A program made the position numbers and the translations under genes. Below the pieces are notes generated by a model. That model ran no database searches. It was given only the letters and a program-made list of their open reading frames with translations, and was not told where the DNA came from. Shown here piece by piece: positions 1 to 11,760 of a stretch of DNA of 64,000 bases. The stretch's first letter is position 1. Each line of letters begins with the position of its first letter. Origin of the DNA: Dryas octopetala (taxonomy: Eukaryota > Streptophyta > Magnoliopsida > Rosales > Rosaceae); the NCBI GenBank assembly GCA_963921425.1, contig OY992834.1, positions 20,783,923-20,847,922 on the forward strand, read 5' to 3'.

Positions 1-2903
1 ACTATGACATAATCATAGATATTTCTTTGCTCTGTGTTTAGCTGTGAGATTAAGCTCAGACATTCATTTTGTAATTCATGTATATTGTAATTTAGCTCTT
101 CTCTCAAAAGTTTATTTTTTATTTATAACATTTTATTTTCATCAGGTAGTGGAAGATTAAGATTTTTTAAAGAGCTAAATGATGCATTAAAAAGCTGTTC
201 TAATTCATACAAAAGAGAATTTCTGAGTTCACACTCTGGCACAATTAGATTTGGCATGTCAAAACTTTTTATAAGTTTGTACAGAATATCTTCAGACATA
301 TTTTGCCAATGAGCATCCAAAAGCAGTTCAGGATTGGCCGCATCACAAAACAAAATAATTGTAACAAATAACTGTCTTAATTCAGAGCATGTTGTTGTAC
401 TAATAACACTCCTAAGGCTTCAACTCATTCTTTGTCATCACCTAATAAACCTAGAGATTGGCATGCAGATTGATATGACAAATGTTCAGTGCCATTAACA
501 GTTTTGATATCATTGAAGTTTAAGGCACCTTTCTGCAAATTTAAAAGCATCTTTAGATAATACAATTCACCAGATGCAGGATGAACATAAGTAATTCTAC
601 CTAAAGATGTTCCTCTTTGTCTAGGTTTCCAAATTTTATTGCGACAATCCCACACAAATTTTGAAGGGAATTCTGCATAAGATACATCTCTTGCCTGAGG
701 ATAATTTTTATTCGCTTCAAACCAACTTATAAGCATTGTAGTTTGAACACCTTCTCGATTAACTACTGACTCAAGCGATTGATCAGCGCTAAAAACAACA
801 TTTTGCTCTAAAGGCAAATGTATTGGCAATCACTCTACAGCAAGTTCCCTAAGATTAATAGGGTATTGAAACAACCTCCAAACAGCTTCATATGAAGATA
901 TGTATCTACAATTTAGATTTTAGGATTTTATCTTCTGGTTTCTTTTCAAGAACAACTCTAGCTTTATCTGAACCCTTGCTTATATACTTAAGATACTTTA
1001 TGAGCATTGATTGACAACATGATTCAACATTGATATGAGCATTATACCTTAATAATAACTCTGAGTTATAAGGTACTACAAATCTATTGTCAATTTTAAT
1101 TCCATTTTTTAACACAAATTTGTCTGGATTTTTACGACGTCTATACACAAGAAGCCATATGTCTCTAAAACTGTTTCACTTTTGTACTGTTTTGGGAAAA
1201 ACTTGGAACATTTGCCTCCTCGCATGCAAGGAGATTGAAAATTCAATTCTCCACAGGGACCATGAATCATAAATTGATTCACAATATTGTAAAGAGTTGG
1301 ATGCACAGTCCTATCTGGTATTCAGCAGAAATTATGTTATCTAAATCTACTGGCGAAGTGCACTTGTATTGTTGTTCCAACCAGACTAACAAATGACAGT
1401 GAGGCAATCCTCTTTTTTGAAACTCAATTGCACAGATTTCTGTTTGCAATAAGTTAAAAAAATATAAATGTAATTAGTTTGATTATCATCAAAAAAGAAA
1501 TAAAGTAATTAAAAGAAGCTTATTAGGTTTGTAAAATGTACCTGCTACAGTTTCTCCAAAAGGTTTATCTGATTTGATATAATTAATCATATCACTTAAC
1601 TTCATTTTGAACACTCTTGAAATAATATCAGGTCTATCTTCTAGTTTGTATCCAGGTTTTCTATCCAACTCTTTGAGAATTTTAGGCCATTGTACATTGC
1701 AAGTGAATGTAATGAATAGGTCAGGATTTCCATATTTTCTACAAATTGTCATAGCATCCTGGTAGTTATTTATCATGTTTTTAGCACTTCCAATATATGA
1801 GCTTGGCAATATTACTTTTTGACCTATATCATTTGCATTTTTATCACCTTTTGAAACAGCATCATAAATGCCTTTAAATATCTCATTTCTCAAAACTTTT
1901 TGGTTTTTTCGAATATAATATAATCTGTCTTCCTCAAGTGTTGCATAAGCATCTACTAAAAATTGTTGAAAGAATCTTCCATCCTTTAACAATGTACTAA
2001 ACTCAAGCTCTCTTTCTTGAATTTTATAAGCGATAAAAGCTCTCATAGGCACACTGCCTCTTTTCATTTGATGATTTTTAAAAGTATTATTCCACTTGAT
2101 ATCAGACCTATAACCATCCTCTTTGAGAATAGGATACTGCAAAGACATGAATTTTGGCTGTAATTTTGTTATCCTTTTCAATTCCCCATCTTGCAATTCT
2201 ATTACAATATCTCTATTTGAATAAAAAATACCTATATCTCCCACAATCAGACCACCAATTTCATCATATGTTGGCTGTTCATATTGTTTGGTGTCATTTG
2301 GATGCCTAGCTAACAATCTGATTATAACATTAGAAAGAGAATTTTCTTCAAATTTGTCTCCAATCGTGCGGAAAAATTTAACCAATTCATTTGATTCATC
2401 AAACATGCTTATGAGACCTTTAACAATATTTTCATCCAACTTTTGATTAGTTTGAAGACGGTTAACTGCACTAAGGCGATTAATGACTTCATTATTTGTA
2501 TCATAAACATAAAGTTGGGCAAATTTTGGACATTCTCCTTCATGTGGTACTAATGAACCCATTAAATGATGAACTTGACCACTAATTTTAAAGATGTAAG
2601 GGCCTGGTCTATTGTTAACGGAAGTATCAACGTTGGCTTTCATTGAAGTGAATGCAAACATAGAGTTATATGCTCTAATGTTCTCCCTAAATGCCAAACT
2701 TGATTGACCTTTAGCAGGATTAAGTAAAATGTCTAAAAACGGAGGTGTTGGCTTGACAATTGGAAGTTTGATCTTTCCTTCTTGACAACAAAGAGTGAAT
2801 AAAGGCTCATTTTTTTCAGATTTTCTTAGAATAGATTCTTTTAACCAAAACAGTGCATTACAGTAAATACACTTGTAATTCTTATCTCCAAAATCAACAT
2901 ATT
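1..2903 (-). pseudogene. Helitron Rep/helicase polyprotein, degenerate
   Basis: Role in the family: HUH-type rolling-circle replication initiator fused to a PIF1-like 5'-3' helicase. Visible parts, in minus-strand order: a zinc-finger-like segment (YKCIYCNALFW near 2850), the Helitron_like_N region (2697-1542, including NPDLFITFTCNVQWPKI), a 102 nt intron (1541-1440), then EFQKRGLPHCHLLVWL just after the intron, which holds the HxH metal-binding pair of the Rep domain. Damage: a frameshift near 1318-1322, another near 1145, another near 915, an in-frame TGA near 830, and a TGA where a Trp is expected after GDDKE at about 425. The helicase begins at the window edge. The reading is clearly of this family but the gene cannot make the full protein. 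Confidence 0.85.
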
Positions 2904-3007
2904 AGTGAACACTTCTTATAAAAAAAAAAATACACACAGAAAACAGGGAAAAATCATAAATATAAAGTATGACTAATACAGCAAGAATGTTGAAATTGGA
3001 AAGAAAG

Positions 3008-3478
3008 TTAGAACAAAAAAGAAGACATATTTTGTCTCTTCTTATGATAATGTGCTTGACCCCTATTCATCTGATTTGAAGTATCTTCAATAAGTGAAGA
3101 AGTCGAAGGTGCAATAGCCAAATCAAAATGACTTTGATCAGAGGCCAAAGCGTGAGAATGAGAAATGATTGAGGAACTGAAAACTCCAGTTACAAAATCA
3201 AAATGACTTTCATCATAGACGAAAGCATCACAATCAGACTTCACTTGATCTAAAAGGATTTGATCTGTGCTTGTTTCAAGTGCATTTACATAGCTAAACA
3301 ATCCACTATCAGCAGTTTTTTGTCTTTTATTCTGAGTTATTGGGTTTTTTTTATAGGCACTGCTAGAAATAGTATCACATACTTGTTTGCTAGCTATTTC
3401 AATGCTACTTGACATATTTGAAGTATGGCTTTGTTCAATTATTAAAGTTCTATCATAGAGCCTACGCTTTTTAGGCAT
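3008..3478 (-). CDS. probable N-terminal exon of the Helitron protein
   Basis: An open frame of 156 codons starts at the ATG at 3478 (residues MPKKRRLYDRTLII). It has a basic N-terminus followed by a Ser/Thr-rich, low-complexity stretch with a repeated SHFD motif. It lies immediately upstream, on the same strand, of the zinc-finger-like start of the Helitron Rep frame (2903). The 105 nt between them contain a stop in the Rep frame, so a small intron or a disruption must separate them. Identity as the Helitron N-terminal exon rests on position and on the basic start, not on a catalytic motif. Confidence 0.45.
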   Translation of the reverse strand: MPKKRRLYDRTLIIEQSHTSNMSSSIEIASKQVCDTISSSAYKKNPITQNKRQKTADSGLFSYVNALETSTDQILLDQVKSDCDAFVYDESHFDFVTGVFSSSIISHSHALASDQSHFDLAIAPSTSSLIEDTSNQMNRGQAHYHKKRQNMSSFLF

Positions 3479-3648
3479 TGCATTCAAAGCAAAATATTGG
3501 AAGTAGTAGATTGATGGCTGGGAAAAAAAATTATGTATAAATAAATAACAGTATCTTTAAATTATAGATTACTTGCAAAAATAACACATGCACATTGTAA
3601 TGATACTGCAAATAAAATGTTTTCAAAACAGATTAAACAGATACTTAC

Positions 3649-4504
3649 CTCTTGCCTAATGTGCACAATCGTCAGAAAAGCAGGAAACGAACTCCTACAA
3701 AGCACAAATTTGACAACTTTAAGAGTGAATTTTTTTTTAAAAAATGACGATTTCTAATTTTAAAATTATTTGATATTGAGTTTCATTATTCATATTATTT
3801 TTTATGCCATAAATTAAATTGGCATTTGCAAAGAACATGTTGTATAAATGTTTACATCAGCAAGTAAAAAAACTTTTTACTGCAGTGGACAGAGACAATG
3901 AAGAGTTTGGACTCTGGAAACACTGGATCAGATAAAGCTTTGGGATGAAGCAAACGTCTCACGGTGACATTGAAATTAATGAAACGGAAGACTTTCACAT
4001 GCATATATGGTAAAAGTGCAATGGAGTGCTGAAACTTGATGCAAGACATTTGCCTATTGAGTTTTAAATTTTAGTAAGTGAGACGATGCTAATTTCTGTT
4101 TCTTCATATCAGCAATGATGATGGAAATCAGCGAGTTCATTTTTTTTTTTTTTAAGCTCACTAAATACTGGAAATGAAAAAGAAGAATTGAAAGATATTT
4201 AATAAAAACTCACCTATTGCTTGATAGAATTAGAAACATTGAGAAAACAATCTCAGCACAGCCTTTGCAACGCGAAGATAACAACACCTACACAACAAAT
4301 TTTCCTTTTTAGTAAAAGTTGTAAAATTCATATTTTAAAAACAGTTTTATAGTATTAGTACACAAAATTAAGAAGCATCACACTGATCTTTTACATTTTG
4401 ATCGAATTAAAAATTCACTAAACAATTAAAAGATATTTGACAGAAATTGACCTCTTGCCTAACAAAATTAAATAGATGGATAAAACAATTTGAAGATAGG
4501 AGCA
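3649..4504 (-). repeat. three related exon-like cassettes in the Helitron leader
   Basis: On the minus strand three short segments (3694-3649, 4287-4214, 4504-4452) share one layout. Each begins after a TTGTAG- or TGTGTAG-like acceptor and ends in a related GGCAAGAG or AGCAATAG before a donor. The donors are GTAAGT, GTGAGT and a degenerate GTCAAT. The segments are 46, 74 and 53 nt. They look like duplicated non-coding leader exons; no conserved reading frame is seen. Confidence 0.4.
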
Positions 4505-4714
4505 CTTACAAAGTAAGTTTTTTTTTTTTAGTAAAAGTCTTAATATTGATATCTTACAAAGAGTTTTACAATAATCACAGGATTATTTATAGCTACACAA
4601 AATAAAGGAGCATCACATAAATGTTTTACACATTGATAAAATATCAAATTTATTTATAGAGTGTGATGAATTCTGGAATTAAATAAAAGCTAACAAACAT
4701 GAAAGGAAACAATA

Positions 4715-5825
4715 AATTGATAATTTTTAAAAAGTTAACAACGTGTTTATAAAATTAAGAAGTAGCACAATCAAATTATAACAGATCATTTTGTGGTCCA
4801 TGATACTGTAAAATCAGGAATAAATTATTGCATCATGCACCAGAAAATATGAAGTATGAAATTGATTATGAAAGAAACAAATGATCTGGGTTTTGTGTTA
4901 TATGCAATTCATTTCACCTTCTCTTTTATTTTTCTCCATAAATAAAGCCATTTAATTTTCTATGCATAAGAAGGTCTGACCTGTCGAGTATGATGCACAA
5001 TTTGGTATGCATAGACCTTAATTAGATACAATGAGATGTATGAAGCTAAAAAAATTATTCAACCCAAATTGCAATCATCACCAGACTTTTTCCTTGTGGC
5101 ATAATGTATGGCATTGACTTTTTTTCTTTAGAAATGTAATATATATTATAAAAGAAGAAACCAACTTGTGTAGATTACAATATTTATGAGTTCAACTTCT
5201 TTTATTGAAAGCATGTTTGTTGTATGTTGTTTGAAGTAATGCCATAAAGTTTCTGTTATCACTGCATCTTTTAACTACTAAAACTCAATGATTTTAATGA
5301 CAGTCTCATCTATAAGAAAATCTTCTATGTCAATTCCTATCTCAACAATATATATATAAATTGGACAAATGATATCTGAAACATGTTTAAATCCAGAGTA
5401 TTTTTCACCTTTTTCAAGTAATGTCATAAAGTTTTTGTTATGACTACATCTTTTGATTCCTAAAAATCAATCATTTTAATGACAGCCTCATGTATAAGAA
5501 CATGTTCCATCTTTGTGTATATATATATATATATAAATTGGAGAAATAATATCTGAAAGATCTTTAAATCTACAGTATTTTTCACCAGTGTGAAGATTTG
5601 AACTTAGGACGACTGAGTTTACAGTTTGGCATCCAATCATTATTTTACTATTAGGAAGAAGTCACAATGAAATTATAATTTGCATTTTGATAGTTGATAA
5701 AAAAACAGCAAAGCAAATAATTAACTGATAATTTTTAAAAAGTTAACAACATCTTCATAAAACAGGCAGCACAATCAAATTATAGCACATAATTTTGTGC
5801 TCCATGCCACTGCAAAGTGGGGAAA
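4715..5825. repeat. pair of dispersed direct repeats in the Helitron leader
   Basis: About 95 bp at 4720-4815 (motifs TTTTTAAAAAGTTAACAAC and GCACAATCAAATTATA) recurs at 5727-5825 in the same orientation with scattered differences. Nothing coding is seen in the stretch 4505-6900, which is AT-rich leader. Confidence 0.7.
5231..5590. repeat. tandem duplication, unit about 180 bp, two copies
   Basis: Unit 1 (5231-5412) and unit 2 (5413-5590) run in parallel. Both contain a CATAAAGTTT block, then AATGACAG and TCTCAT/CCTCAT, a TATATATA run of different length, AAATTGGA and AGTATTTTTCACC. The period is about 180 bp. There is no open frame through the repeat. Confidence 0.8.
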
Positions 5826-7404
5826 GCTGAATAATTTATTGCATAATGGAGTAGATAATACAACTAACAATCAGAAAATTCAACTTAAGTAAATTTCTAA
5901 CCAAAACTATCACATTTAGAGATAGCAAATGAAAAGAAAATAAAAAGAGATAGTAAATGAAAAGAACATGAAAATAGCTTGACAGAGTTCAGTTTTCAAA
6001 AGAACAGCAGAAGAAAATCATGAACAATGAAGAATCAGATTTTATAAAAACCTTTCCAATTATTAAAGGATATGTCTCCAAAAAGACAACAAGAAGAATC
6101 ACAAATTAATGATAAACAATGAACATGAAAGAAAACAAATAATTGATAAAGGATAATCAAAGAAATCAGATGGACTAAATGCATATATGAAGAGAACCCT
6201 CTATGTTCTGGATGAAATTAACTATATGCATTTAGTTTAGTCCATCTCTTCAACCCTTTAGCCTATATGCATTTAGTGTATATTCATATACATAAATAAG
6301 ATGATGGCCTATTATATGGGCTATTAAATGTACATATGAACAAAAACTATCTATTTCCAGGTTTAGATAAAAATAAAGTGACAGAAGAACAAAAGCAAAA
6401 TAAATCACACAATGGGCTATAGCACTCAACTCGATTCATATAACTGCATAGCGATGAGGAAATTTATTGTTAAAAGAGAAAGTTTAAAATAAAAAAATTG
6501 ATCTAAACCCAGAAGTCTATAAAAATAGATAACATCAGTTTGCAAAATAAATAAAAACTGATAACAAACAATCATCCAAGAGAAACAAAGTAGGTTAAAA
6601 AGACAGTTACCCAAGAGAATCGAAAACTCACAAAGCTTTGAGATGATCACATTAACCCAAAACAAATACAGAAAGCAAGGAAATAAAATGATGTAAATAA
6701 AACAAAGCCAGTTTAATGAAAAATTAGACTTATCTCCTGAAGAACCAGCGAACGGACAAATTCGCTCATCGCAATCGCAAACACAAATCAACTATGATCA
6801 GAACGCCAGATCACGATCAAACAGTGATTATCTCCTCGGATCCAGAGCCTACAATAGCTTTTATCAATCACTGATAAAAAATAAAAAATAAAAAAAATAA
6901 AAAAAGCTGGAAAATTTGTTAAAAAAACTTGTGGCAGACTTTTCCTCCAACGTCAATCAACGACACGATGGCCTGCCCTCTTCACCAACTCCATTCTCGC
7001 GACGACGAAATGGAAATCTGGTTAGCAAACCCCTCTCTCAAATGCAATCGTTCATCCACTTACAAAAGAATTCCATAGTTCGAAACCGATCAGACCCAAA
7101 AACCAAAAAGCAAATGGAGTACACTTACGAAAAGAGGCAGACCCAATTCCAGAATTGCACAGTGGCAATTAGATAAAAAAAAAAAAAAAACTATGTGAGG
7201 CAACAATCAACAAATGGCATAAATTGTAAAAAAACGGAAAAACAAAGGGCAGAAACTAAGAAACGGCGAAAAGACAAAAATAAGCCAAACTTACCCCGAA
7301 AATTACAATCCCCACCACAGCAAAAAAAACCCAAGGGCCAAATAGACCTTTCCAGCTAAAGCTTAGCTACAGTACACGCCTTCTGCCCGTTTAGTATATA
7401 TAGA

Positions 7405-7586
7405 ATTTTTTCTTTCATTTTATTTTGGGGGGCAAAATGGAGCTTGAAAAATTGAAAAATAGGAGATGGGTATATTGAGTAATTAGGTGGGTACAGACCC
7501 TCCCAAAGACATTTCCAAACGACAATTCCGAGTACGAGTCGTACGACACACCTCCCCTCCCGCCTCTTTCTCTTCCAAACATATTC

Positions 7587-7643
<57 letters not shown>

Positions 7644-7779
7644 TAGTCCCTCATTCTCACTACTACCACTCCAGAGGCCTCTTCTATTCAGTAGTCCCGT
7701 CGCTACGCCACCGCACTTCTTTACAACCACCGCCACCGCCGCCGCACTAGCTGGCCCCAAGGGGCAAAGACCCAATTAG
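7405..7779 (+). promoter_or_regulatory. likely promoter and non-coding first exon
   Basis: After the Helitron terminus the composition changes to a C/T-rich leader with a long CT run, then GC-richer sequence with CCACCGCCA-type repeats. It ends at CCCAATTAG followed by GTACTAAT, a plausible splice donor (exon end 7779). This is typical of a plant 5'UTR exon. The nearest downstream gene on this strand is the PPR gene at 11761, so it may be the distal leader of that gene. The link is inference because about 4 kb lies between them. Confidence 0.4.
7591..7640. repeat. (TC)n microsatellite, about 25 units
   Basis: Uninterrupted TC dinucleotides run for about 50 bp inside the putative 5' leader exon. 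CT-rich tracts of this kind are common near plant transcription starts. Confidence 0.95.
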
Positions 7780-8487
7780 GTACTAATTCTGTTCTATGAT
7801 TTCCCCAACTCTTTTTTATGTTTAAGTTTAATGATTAAATCTGACATGGATTGTGTTGTTTCTCAGTGAAGCTTTGATTTTCATAGAAAGTTAGGGCTTT
7901 TAGTAAATTATTCGGCCTTTGATTAATTGGGTAGTTTGGTTAATGATTAAATGAAACATTACTGTGCTTGCGTCTGTGTGTATGGTTGAATCATCGTCTG
8001 TGTGCAATGGATTAAATGCTTTGTCATTCTCTCATCCGGTTTTTCACCAATCAATTTCTATGTGTGCTCAATTCATGTTAGAGTTAGTGTTTTTTTTTTT
8101 TTTTAATTTATTTTAATTGTTGGATTTAGTGTTAGGATATATTGATGTCAGGATTTTCTTTATTCTTTATTCTTTTTAATTTTGTGTTTGTGCTGTATGC
8201 TATTTCTGTATGGTACACTCATTTTGCAACTTCATGCTTGATATTGATAAAAGAACTACCTGTTATATATATATTTTGTTTTTCTTTTATACACTCATGC
8301 TTGATGTTTGAAACTGACTTAGTGAGAGCAGAATCATTGACAATTGAACTACCTTTTATATCTACTATCATTGTCTGAATGAAATGGGTTGTACAATAAT
8401 TGAACATAATTTTCAGCTGATTATTAGAAAAAAAAAAAATGAAGTATTTATTGGAGGGTCTTTTGTAGTTATACCATATATCAGGAA

Positions 8488-9019
8488 GGGCTTTTTATCA
8501 CCAATAGTCCTTCTACTTTCACTAAAACATTAAATTGGTCCTTAAAGTGCATTTTCAATCAATCTCATCCCTCAACTTGGCCATCGAACATCAATTTGGT
8601 CCCTAGACACACTTTGAAAATTCACCAAAAATAGCTCGAGATACAAATAAATTCCCCAAAAATTCCTACGGACTCATCTTGACTATTACTATTTTTATAT
8701 GGGGTCAAATTATCAAATTGATTTTCTAGAAATTCGGAATTCCCAAACTAATTCTCCAAATTTTTTGGAAAATACTAAACGTCAATTTAATAATTTGACC
8801 CTATAAACAAATACTATAGTAGTAGTCAAGACAAGTCAGTAGGAATTTTCGGGGAATTTTTTTGTATCCCGAGGTATTTTTGGCGAATTTTCAAAGTTTG
8901 TCTAGGAACCAAATTGATGTTCGATGGCAAAGATGAGGGATGATATTGAGTGAAAATGCACTTTAGGGACCAAATTGATGTTTTGGTGAAAGTTAAGGGA
9001 CTATTTGTGATAAAAACCC
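8488..9019. mobile_element. foldback Mutator-type MITE, copy A
   Basis: A 532 bp near-palindrome starts GGGCTTTTTATCAC and ends GTGATAAAAACCC. The two halves match throughout (for example GGTCCCTAGACACACTTTG on the left against CAAAGTTTGTCTAGGAACC on the right). The flanks read ATCAGGAA at 8480-8487 and again at 9020-9027, a target-site duplication of 8 bp, or 9 with one mismatch. A second copy is at 48862-49396. It lies inside the presumed 5'UTR intron of the PPR gene. Confidence 0.85.
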
Positions 9020-9589
9020 ATCAGGAATGAACGAAGCTCCATACTCTATGTTATTTATTGTTTACATTTTAACTAAGTCGATTAATAGGAAATTGTGCAA
9101 TATTCTATTGTTATGCTTGGGGAATATTTAAAGTTATAACTTCAAGGGGATAAGGGCAATATTTTATACTTTTCTAATCCTTCGGAGAGATGGATGAGCC
9201 AATTATGAATTCAAGCTTGTGTCACTTTAGTACAAATTTGAATGATTTGTGTATAGCTTGTGTGCATAAGAAAAACATTTAAAATATTTTTGTCAAGCAC
9301 GGAAGGTCTCTCAGATAATGAAATAAAGAAAGTTCATTACACATTGTTCTGCATGTTTTCCCCCTCCAATTCGTAACTTCAAATGAAATTGTGTGAATAG
9401 TATATGTTTAAAAGTACGGAGTGTTGTCTGCATAGTATATATGTTTAAAAATATTGTGGGTTTTATTTCTTATTTACTCTTGGTCAGATTGGAGATTGAT
9501 AAGCTCAATCTGATATTTGGTATTGATGGCTTTTTACATGTACAGATAAGATTCCCAAATATTTAGTCTCAAATGAATGATATGTATAT

Positions 9590-10900
9590 GTCACTGTTTG
9601 TTGCATGGTTTCTCTTTTTTATTAGCAATTTGATCTAAAGACTTGGGGTTGGTATATATTTTTAGTTCTGGTTGGAGTTATTTATATATCTTTTTCTCTC
9701 TTTTATTGGCTGTTGTTTACTCATGGTTTGTGTTGCTTGTTACTTCTTGGTACTTAATAGACCATGAAATATGTTTTCTTTCTTTGTATTACGTAGGGAT
9801 CAGAACAGTCCCGGTGTTGTGTTGATCATTCTTGCTGCGAGGTTCGAGGGAGATGATTGTGATTTACAAGCAAATTTTCATCTTGCTCGCTTTTGGTCAT
9901 TGGTATTTCTTTTTCCTTAATTGAGTTTGTGTGCTTAACGTATGTTACTGTTGCAAGAAAATAATAGGAAGCAAAGGTTCTCTCATTTAGTTCAGTTCTT
10001 GTTATTGTTGCACGAATCAAATTTAAGTTGTGTGAAAAGTTTTCATTTGTATTACCATAAATATTGTAAGCACATCCTTGTAGTCCTCTTATTGTTCTTT
10101 GCTTTGATGGTTTGATGACTGCATTCCTCTCTGCTGTTATTTTTAAGGGGAGTTGGTCGTTTGTGCTCTCTTTTGGTTTTGTAGTTGGCTCTCTGGCCTT
10201 GTTCCTGGGTATTTGTTCAGTTTCTTGTTTAGTTTGGTTCGAATAAATTTATTTTTCCTTTTGGAGTTGGACTGGGAATGCAGTAATGTTTTCTAGTGTG
10301 TAATTGTTTTATTTACATATTACGGTACTATTTTATGGACTAAATGAATCATGGGGTTTGATTATAAGCCTAAATTAGCCTTAATGGGAATTCCCAGCCT
10401 CACATGACAAATTGACCACTAAAACTAGCAGAGGTATTAACTTGTAATGGCTTTTTGATTATTGGATCCATTGTTTAAGCCTTCTAACAGGAAGATTTGA
10501 ATAATACTCTTGGAGTCTGTAAGAATAGAAGCTATTTCAATAGAAAAAACCATAAACATTTCTGTTTGTTTGCAGTTTGTTGGTTTCTCCTTTTTATCGG
10601 TAGGAGTTATTAAATGCATTTATTACTAGTTTGATCTAAAGCCTTGGTTTATTATATATTTTAGTTCTTTTTTTAGTTATGGTTGGGGTCAATTATATAT
10701 CTTTTTCTATTTTTTATTGGTTGTTTATATGTACTAGGTTGCTCTTACTGGTGCTTCCTAAACCATTATCATATAGGGATAAGAGTAATGCTAGAACTGC
10801 ATTGATCATACTTTCTGGGAGGTTCAAGGGGAAGAGGATTATAATTTAGAAGTATCTTCCATCTTGCATGTCACTGGTTATTTGTTTTTTCCTTATTTGA
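9590..10900 (+). repeat. intronic segmental duplication containing an exon-like block
   Basis: Sequence 9590-9930 recurs in the same orientation at about 10560-10900. Shared landmarks in order are GTTTGATCTAAAG (AATTTGATCTAAAG in copy 1), TATATATCTTTTTCT, TTTATTGG and GGGATCAGA/GGGATAAGA. Then come TTGATCAT, GAGGTTC and a TTTTTCCTTA tract. The block after GTAGGGATC resembles an exon behind an AG acceptor in both copies. Later fragments of the flank also reappear near 10950 and 11285 (GATATACACTTGAAGTAATTC). No long reading frame runs through it. Confidence 0.7.
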
Positions 10901-11760
10901 GCCTTCATATATAAAATATATGTATATGTTGCAACTTGATGAAGTGGGTGATTGTATATGATATACACTTGAAGTAATTCAGTTTTGATATAAAGTTTGA
11001 TTTCATTCTTGTTTTGAAAAAAAGATTTCTTGGTAGGAAAAGAGTATTGTAAACTATACGTGATTGGTAAGAAGAATGCTGATTTCATTATGATAAATTT
11101 GTTTGATAGTTTATTAGTTCATGATGTTTGTGTTAATTGAATTTCTGGTTGGTTTCATTTTAAGATGTTTACTTGTTTAATCTGTGTTAGTGAAAAATGT
11201 AATACAAATTAAAATTGGTCTATATTTGCTGCACCATTCTCAAGAGCATGTTAAACCTGTTAAAATTTGTCTGTTATTCTTATTTTGTAGTATATGATAT
11301 ACACTTGAAGTAATTCATTCTTGATTAAAAAGTTTTATTGTGCAATTGAAGTAATTCATTCTTGTTTTATTGTGCCGCCTTATAACTTGTTCCAGTCTGG
11401 AAATTAAATGTAAAATACAACCAGATGAGATTGATTTTCAGGCAATGAATTATAGAGGCTGCTAAACAAACTATCTTTTCTCATCCAAATTATTCACTTG
11501 ATCCGTTTACAATCAGTATTGCAAATTTGCAATGGTAGTGCTCTTAAATGATATGCTTTTTCTTTGGTCTGTTTACTCCTTTCCTTTTTCTTCCTGTTAG
11601 GCTAATTTCATATGCTTCATCTTGCCCCCTTGAGGAAAAATGCCTGCCACTGACTGCAATGAAGCCTTCACCAGTCTTTTGGGGTGTGTGACAGCTATCT
11701 AGAGCAAAAATGAACTGCAGAGACTCTTAATGTCTAACAAATTCAAGTCTTGGTTTGTTG

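Larger units (their letters stand above)
1..7404 (-). mobile_element. Helitron (rolling-circle transposon), 5' portion, left end cut by window
   Basis: The minus strand carries a Helitron replication initiator reading leftwards and entering the start of the PIF1-type helicase at the window edge (about 1-110, residues QLNTEQRNIYD). On the right, an AT-rich leader of about 3.9 kb ends near 7390-7404, where the minus strand reads TCTATATATACTAAA, which resembles plant Helitron 5' termini beginning TC. The base before TC is T rather than the A expected from insertion between A and T, so the exact boundary is inferred. The 3' CTRR end lies outside the window. Many disruptions show it is no longer autonomous. 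Confidence 0.7.

Noticed and set aside
6426-6791. 121-codon minus-strand hydrophobic open frame
   Set aside because: Composition is Phe/Leu/Ile/Cys-rich as expected from an AT-rich Helitron leader; no homologous pattern and no supporting context.
7487-7775. Open frames on both strands through the CT microsatellite
   Set aside because: They are translations of the dinucleotide run and of a UTR-like leader, with no conserved content.
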